Shown: in pieces, positions 59,774 through 64,000 of the stretch | Layout: every line of letters starts with the position of its first letter | Numbering within the stretch: position 1 is the stretch's first letter | Assembly (NCBI RefSeq): GCF_036182465.1 | Contig: NZ_CP108081.1 | Span: forward strand, 9,362,001 to 9,426,000 | Direction of reading: 5' to 3' | Source of the DNA: Streptomyces sp. NBC_00258 | Lineage (GTDB): Bacteria; Actinomycetota; Actinomycetes; Streptomycetales; Streptomycetaceae | DNA length: 64,000 bases | Notes under the pieces: model-generated | Database searches by the model: none | Seen by the model: only the letters and a program-made list of their open reading frames with translations | What the model was told of the DNA's origin: nothing | Position numbers and translations under genes: made by a program

Positions 59774-59829
59774 ACTACCGGTCGTCGTCGACGTCCCGCT
59801 AATGGGTGGGCGGGATGAGTTGCAGTGAT

Positions 59830-59847
59830 GTGTTGCGGCCGCAACAC
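59830..59847. promoter_or_regulatory. perfect 18-bp palindrome between gylR and metH
   Basis: GTGTTGCGGCCGCAACAC is fully self-complementary. It is 127 nt upstream of gylR and 185 nt upstream of metH; an operator for either gene is possible. Confidence 0.5.
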
Positions 59848-60032
59848 CCCCGGTGCCGCAGGGCGCGTCCCCACCTCAGGTCACGCAATCCCCACCGCGG
59901 TTCGCGCACGTGTCGCCCGTCCGCCCCGTGGACTCCCCTGACCCGGCGCCCCGTCGCGGGCTACCCTTGCGGCGTGCGCCTTCCATGAGAAGCGCAAAGC
60001 CGACAGCCGTCGCACTTCAGGGAGCATCTTCC

Positions 60033-63000
60033 ATGGCCTCGTCGCCAAACCCGTCCCTCTCGTCCTCCTCCGCCTACAGCAGGACCCGAACCGACGCCCT
60101 CCGCGAGGCACTCGCCACCCGCGTGGTGGTGGCCGACGGTGCGATGGGCACGATGCTGCAGGCACAGGACCCGACGATGGAGGACTTCGAGAATCTCGAA
60201 GGCTGCAACGAGATCCTGAACCTCACGCGGCCGGACATCGTCCGTTCCGTCCACGAGGAATACTTCGCCGTGGGCGTCGACTGCGTCGAGACCAACACCT
60301 TCGGCGCCAACCACGCGGCCCTCGCCGAGTACGACATCGCCGAGCGCGTCTTCGAGCTCTCCGAGTCGGGTGCCCGCATCGCCCGCGAGGTCGCCGACGA
60401 GTTCACCGCCTCGACCGGGCAGCAGCGCTGGGTGCTCGGCTCCATGGGCCCCGGCACCAAGCTGCCGACCCTCGGCCACGCCCCGTACACCCTGCTGCGC
60501 GACGCCTACCAGCGGAACGCGGAGGGCATGATCGCCGGCGGCGCCGACGCGCTGCTCGTGGAGACCACCCAGGACCTGCTGCAGACCAAGGCGTCGGTCA
60601 TCGGCGCCCGCAAGGCCCTGGACACCCTCGGCGTCGACCTGCCGCTGATCGTCTCGGTGACCGTCGAGACCACCGGCACCATGCTGCTCGGCTCGGAGAT
60701 CGGCGCCGCGCTCACCGCGCTGGAGCCGCTCGGCATCGACATGATCGGCCTGAACTGCGCCACCGGGCCCGCCGAGATGAGCGAGCACCTGCGCTATCTG
60801 GCCCGCCACTCCCGCATCCCGCTGTCCTGCATGCCGAACGCGGGCCTCCCCGTCCTCGGCAAGAACGGCGCCCACTACCCGCTGACGGCCCCCGAGCTGG
60901 CCGACGCCCAGGAGACCTTCGTACGCGAGTACGGCCTCTCCCTGATCGGCGGCTGCTGCGGCACGACCCCGGAGCACCTGCGCCAGGTCGTCGAGCGGGT
61001 ACGGGACCTGACCCCGGCCGTGCGCGACCCGCGCCCCGAGCCCGGCGCCGCCTCGCTCTACCAGACCGTGCCGTTCCGCCAGGACACCGCGTACATGGCG
61101 ATCGGCGAGCGGACGAACGCCAACGGCTCGAAGAAGTTCCGCGAGGCCATGCTGGAAGGCCGCTGGGACGACTGTGTGGAGATGGCCCGCGACCAGATCC
61201 GCGAGGGCGCGCACATGCTCGACCTGTGCGTCGACTACGTGGGCCGCGACGGCGTCGCCGACATGGAGGAGCTGGCCGGCCGCTTCGCCACCGCCTCCAC
61301 CCTGCCGATCGTGCTCGACTCCACCGAGGTCCCCGTCATCCGGGCCGGCCTGGAGAAGCTCGGCGGCCGTGCGGTCATCAACTCCGTCAACTACGAGGAC
61401 GGCGACGGCCCGGAGTCCCGCTTCGCGAAGGTCACCACGCTCGCCCAGGAGCACGGCGCGGCGCTGATCGCGCTGACCATCGACGAGGAGGGCCAGGCCC
61501 GCACCGTCGAGCACAAGGTCGCCATCGCCGAGCGGCTGATCGAGGACCTGACGGAGAACTGGGGCATCCACGAGTCGGACATCCTCATCGACACCCTGAC
61601 CTTCACCATCTGCACGGGCCAGGAGGAGTCGCGGAAGGACGGCATCGCCACGATCGGGGCGATCCGCGAACTGAAGCGGCGTCACCCGGACGTACAGACG
61701 ACCCTCGGTCTGTCGAACATCTCCTTCGGTCTCAACCCGGCCGCGCGTGTCCTGCTCAACTCGGTCTTCCTCGACGAGTGCGTCAAGGCGGGCCTCGACT
61801 CCGCGATCGTCCACGCGTCGAAGATCCTGCCGATCGCCCGCTTCGACGACGAGCAGGTCAACACGGCCCTCGACCTGATCTACGACCGGCGCGCGGAGGG
61901 CTACGACCCGCTGCAGAAGCTGATGGCGCTGTTCGAGGGCGCCACCACCAAGTCCCTGAAGGCCGGCCGGGCCGAGGAACTGGCCGCGCTGCCCCTGGAC
62001 GAGCGGCTCAAGCGGCGCATCATCGACGGCGAGAAGAACGGGCTGGAAGCCGACCTCGACGAGGCGCTCCAGACCCGCCCGGCCCTCGACATCGTCAACG
62101 AGACGCTCCTCGACGGCATGAAGGTCGTCGGTGAGCTGTTCGGTTCCGGCCAGATGCAGCTGCCGTTCGTGCTCCAGTCGGCCGAAGTCATGAAGACCGC
62201 CGTGGCCCAACTGGAGCCGCACATGGAGAAGACCGACGACGAGGGCAAGGGCACCATCGTGCTGGCCACCGTCCGCGGCGACGTCCACGACATCGGCAAG
62301 AACCTCGTCGACATCATCCTGTCCAACAACGGCTACACCGTCGTCAACCTCGGCATCAAGCAGCCCGTCTCCGCGATCCTGGAGGCCGCCGAGGAGCACC
62401 GCGCCGACGTCATCGGCATGTCGGGGCTGCTGGTCAAGTCCACGGTGATCATGAAGGAGAACCTGGAGGAGCTCAACCAGCGCAAGATGGCCGCCGACTA
62501 CCCCGTGATCCTCGGCGGCGCGGCCCTCACCCGGGCGTACGTCGAGCAGGACCTGCACGAGATCTACGAGGGCGAAGTCCGCTACGCCCGTGACGCGTTC
62601 GAGGGCCTGCGCCTGATGGACGCGCTGATCGCGGTCAAGCGCGGCGTGCCCGGCGCGAGCCTGCCCGAGCTGAAGCAGCGCCGGGTCAGGGCCACCGCCC
62701 AGACGGTCGTCGAGGAGCGCCCCGAGGAGGGCTCGGTCCGCTCCGACGTGTCCATCGACAACCCCATTCCCGAGCCGCCGTTCCGGGGCACCCGCGTCAT
62801 CAAGGGCATCCAGCTCAAGGAGTACGCCTCCTGGCTCGACGAGGGCGCGCTGTTCAAGGGCCAGTGGGGCCTCAAGCAGGCGCGTACGGGCGACGGGCCG
62901 ACGTACGAGGAGCTGGTGGAGACCGAGGGCCGGCCGCGGCTGCGCGGGCTCCTGGACCAGCTGCAGACCGGGAACCTGCTGGAGGCGGCCGTCGTCTACG

Positions 63001-63560
63001 GCTACTTCCCGTGCGTGTCCAAGGACGACGACCTGATCCTCCTGGACGAGCAGGGCAACGAGCGCACCCGCTTCACCTTCCCGCGCCAGCGCCGTGGCCG
63101 CCGGCTGTGCCTGGCCGACTTCTTCCGCCCGGAGGAGTCCGGCGAGACGGACGTCGTCGGCCTCCAGGTCGTCACCGTCGGCTCCCGGATCGGCGAGGAG
63201 ACGGCCAAGCTCTTCGAGGCGAACTCCTACCGCGACTACCTCGAACTGCACGGTCTGTCCGTGCAGTTGGCCGAGGCCCTCGCCGAGTACTGGCACGCGC
63301 GCGTGCGTTCCGAACTCGGCTTCGCGGGCGAGGACCCGGCCGACGTCGAGGACATGTTCGCGCTCAAGTACCGCGGCGCCCGCTTCTCCCTCGGCTACGG
63401 CGCCTGCCCGGACCTGGAGGACCGCGCCAAGATCGCCGAGCTCCTGGAGCCCGAGCGGATCGGCGTCCACCTCTCCGAGGAGTTCCAGCTCCACCCGGAA
63501 CAGTCCACGGACGCGATCGTGATCCACCACCCGGAGGCGAAGTACTTCAACGCCCGCTGA
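60033..63560 (+). CDS. metH: cobalamin-dependent methionine synthase
   Basis: A 1175-residue modular enzyme from ATG 60033 with GGGAG 9 nt upstream. Order: homocysteine-binding barrel (about 20-330; zinc Cys near 242 and the GGCCGT pair near 308), pterin-binding barrel (about 350-620; AIGERTNANGSKKFREAML), cap and B12-binding domains (about 650-890; DVHDIGKN with cobalt ligand His752), and the AdoMet activation domain (about 930-1175; RGARFSLGYGACPDLEDRAK). It methylates homocysteine with methyltetrahydrofolate. It completes the methionine supply served by the mtn genes upstream. Confidence 0.97.
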   Translation: MASSPNPSLSSSSAYSRTRTDALREALATRVVVADGAMGTMLQAQDPTMEDFENLEGCNEILNLTRPDIVRSVHEEYFAVGVDCVETNTFGANHAALAEYDIAERVFELSESGARIAREVADEFTASTGQQRWVLGSMGPGTKLPTLGHAPYTLLRDAYQRNAEGMIAGGADALLVETTQDLLQTKASVIGARKALDTLGVDLPLIVSVTVETTGTMLLGSEIGAALTALEPLGIDMIGLNCATGPAEMSEHLRYLARHSRIPLSCMPNAGLPVLGKNGAHYPLTAPELADAQETFVREYGLSLIGGCCGTTPEHLRQVVERVRDLTPAVRDPRPEPGAASLYQTVPFRQDTAYMAIGERTNANGSKKFREAMLEGRWDDCVEMARDQIREGAHMLDLCVDYVGRDGVADMEELAGRFATASTLPIVLDSTEVPVIRAGLEKLGGRAVINSVNYEDGDGPESRFAKVTTLAQEHGAALIALTIDEEGQARTVEHKVAIAERLIEDLTENWGIHESDILIDTLTFTICTGQEESRKDGIATIGAIRELKRRHPDVQTTLGLSNISFGLNPAARVLLNSVFLDECVKAGLDSAIVHASKILPIARFDDEQVNTALDLIYDRRAEGYDPLQKLMALFEGATTKSLKAGRAEELAALPLDERLKRRIIDGEKNGLEADLDEALQTRPALDIVNETLLDGMKVVGELFGSGQMQLPFVLQSAEVMKTAVAQLEPHMEKTDDEGKGTIVLATVRGDVHDIGKNLVDIILSNNGYTVVNLGIKQPVSAILEAAEEHRADVIGMSGLLVKSTVIMKENLEELNQRKMAADYPVILGGAALTRAYVEQDLHEIYEGEVRYARDAFEGLRLMDALIAVKRGVPGASLPELKQRRVRATAQTVVEERPEEGSVRSDVSIDNPIPEPPFRGTRVIKGIQLKEYASWLDEGALFKGQWGLKQARTGDGPTYEELVETEGRPRLRGLLDQLQTGNLLEAAVVYGYFPCVSKDDDLILLDEQGNERTRFTFPRQRRGRRLCLADFFRPEESGETDVVGLQVVTVGSRIGEETAKLFEANSYRDYLELHGLSVQLAEALAEYWHARVRSELGFAGEDPADVEDMFALKYRGARFSLGYGACPDLEDRAKIAELLEPERIGVHLSEEFQLHPEQSTDAIVIHHPEAKYFNAR

Positions 63561-63585
63561 GGGCGGGTTCCCCGCGCCTAATGGG

Positions 63586-63613
63586 GGCGCCCCTTCAACG
63601 GGGGGCGCCTTTT
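63586..63613 (+). terminator. metH terminator
   Basis: GGCGCCCC (63586-63593) pairs with GGGGCGCC (63602-63609), followed by TTTT, the only stem-plus-T-run terminator clearly visible in this window. Confidence 0.75.
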
Positions 63614-63614
63614 G

Positions 63615-63690
63615 AGGGGCGCGGGGCTGTGACATTTTGCGGCTCCGCCGCGTGGGCGCGAGCAACCACGGCGGGCCCGCACCCGGCCAA
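63615..63690. repeat. dispersed Streptomyces intergenic repeat
   Basis: The run GAGGGGCGCGGGGCTGTGAC, then TTGCGGCTCCGCCGCGTGGG and GCGCGAGCAACCACG, is of the type scattered through Streptomyces intergenic regions. Recognised from memory; no function assigned. Confidence 0.5.
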
Positions 63691-63778
63691 ACACCTCCAG
63701 CCCCCCGCAGGGACACCGCTGCAACCCGTCACAGGAGGCACTTCCTTCGACGGCGACGTACACTGGTCGGTCCAGCGC

Positions 63779-63807
63779 AGGCCGGTTCCCCGGGAGGGAA
63801 CCGGCCT
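63779..63807 (+). promoter_or_regulatory. hairpin in the leader of the HAD gene
   Basis: AGGCCGGTTCCC (63779-63790) and GGGAACCGGCCT (63796-63807) form a perfect 12-bp stem with a 5-nt loop, ending 26 nt before the ATG. A TACACT box at about 63759-63764 could place the transcription start just upstream, so the hairpin may be a leader attenuator. Confidence 0.5.
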
Positions 63808-63833
63808 TCTCGTCCCTACACGGAGGTGCGCCT

Positions 63834-64000
63834 ATGACCAGTACGGTCCCCGCACTAGGTACCCAGACGGCCGAGGGCTCCGCCCTCCAGGCCGTACTCC
63901 TGGACATGGACGGCACCCTGGTCGACACCGAGGGCTTCTGGTGGGACGCCGAGGTCGAGGTCTTCGCCCGTCTCGGCCACGCCCTCGACGACTCCTGGCG
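63834..64000 (+). CDS. HAD family hydrolase, 3' partial
   Basis: The first 55 residues of a gene that runs off the right edge. ATG 63834 follows GGAGG by 7 nt. AVLLDMDGTLVDTEGFWWDA is HAD motif I, with the nucleophile and general-acid Asp pair of the D-x-D-G-T motif; the spacing and following helix suit the phosphoglycolate-phosphatase-like subgroup. The substrate cannot be told from this fragment. Confidence 0.85.
   Translation, partial: MTSTVPALGTQTAEGSALQAVLLDMDGTLVDTEGFWWDAEVEVFARLGHALDDSW

Larger units (their letters stand above)
59704..60032. other. divergent intergenic region, gylR / metH
   Basis: A 329-nt gap. It holds the gylR operator (59757-59773), an 18-bp perfect palindrome (59830-59847) and a possible metH -10 box, TACCCT (59962-59967). 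I do not see the conserved elements of a cobalamin or SAM riboswitch. Confidence 0.5.

Noticed and set aside
59704..60032. Cobalamin or SAM riboswitch upstream of metH
   Set aside because: I could not find the conserved B12-box or SAM-box elements; the region has palindromes but no riboswitch-like core.
59961..63716. A 1251-codon open frame antisense to metH
   Set aside because: Shadow of GC-rich codon usage; metH on the other strand has all catalytic motifs and this product resembles nothing.

Overview
The window is high-GC actinobacterial DNA and almost certainly a Streptomyces chromosome. It carries two adjacent chaplin genes (chpH, chpC), the mycothiol ligase gene mshC in its usual actinobacterial block, a gylR-glpF-glpK-glpD glycerol operon, cobalamin-dependent metH, a Pls/PosA-type non-ribosomal peptide synthetase, GTG starts, ATGA/GTGA overlaps and TAGGCT-type -10 boxes just upstream of leaderless starts. 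Both ends are cut inside genes: a baseplate-type protein on the left and a HAD hydrolase on the right.

Layout. 1-6.1 kb: the last four genes of a phage-tail-like contractile injection system (gpJ-like baseplate protein with LysM, gpI-like tail protein, DUF6519 protein, amidase). 6.2-11.7 kb, minus strand: a conflict-type cassette of trypco2, a cytoplasmic trypsin-NACHT-HEAT protein and a WD40-like propeller protein. 11.8-17.2 kb, minus: the Pls-type synthetase followed by an M1 metallopeptidase. 17.5 kb: tRNA-Leu(GAG). 17.7-27.3 kb: M20 peptidase, chaplins, small conserved proteins, a RecD-like protein whose helicase motifs are degenerate, an aldo/keto reductase, an F420-type oxidoreductase and a ferritin-like protein. 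27.4-37.1 kb: corA, then phosphoglycerate-mutase-like, DUF3090, SCO1664-type kinase-like and mshC genes; next a Gln-rich protein and a cytoplasmic subtilisin that share a C-terminal module; an SMP-30-like Tat protein; and a PAC2 protein (probable ParJ). 37.5-54.4 kb: a remnant of a NACHT gene, then a large sulfur-nucleoside salvage region. 54.5-64 kb: glpD, glpK, glpF, gylR, metH and the start of a HAD gene.

The salvage region is the most coherent metabolic unit. A BMP-type nucleoside ABC importer is co-transcribed with a nucleoside phosphorylase and an amidohydrolase resembling methylthioadenosine/SAH deaminases. A ribose-type ABC importer is co-transcribed with methylthioribose kinase (mtnK). 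Between them lie mtnA and mtnDCB. I infer two uptake routes (methylthioadenosine or related nucleosides, and methylthioribose) converging on methylthioribose-1-phosphate and the methionine salvage pathway; no MtnE aminotransferase is present here. Both import operons are preceded by short ORFs resembling the actinobacterial Cys-ending 'putative leader peptide' family, one directly after a good promoter, so sulfur-responsive attenuation is plausible.

Starts were chosen from Shine-Dalgarno spacing and overlaps. Long open frames antisense to GC-rich genes were discarded. Functions come from motif recognition by eye; no database search was run.
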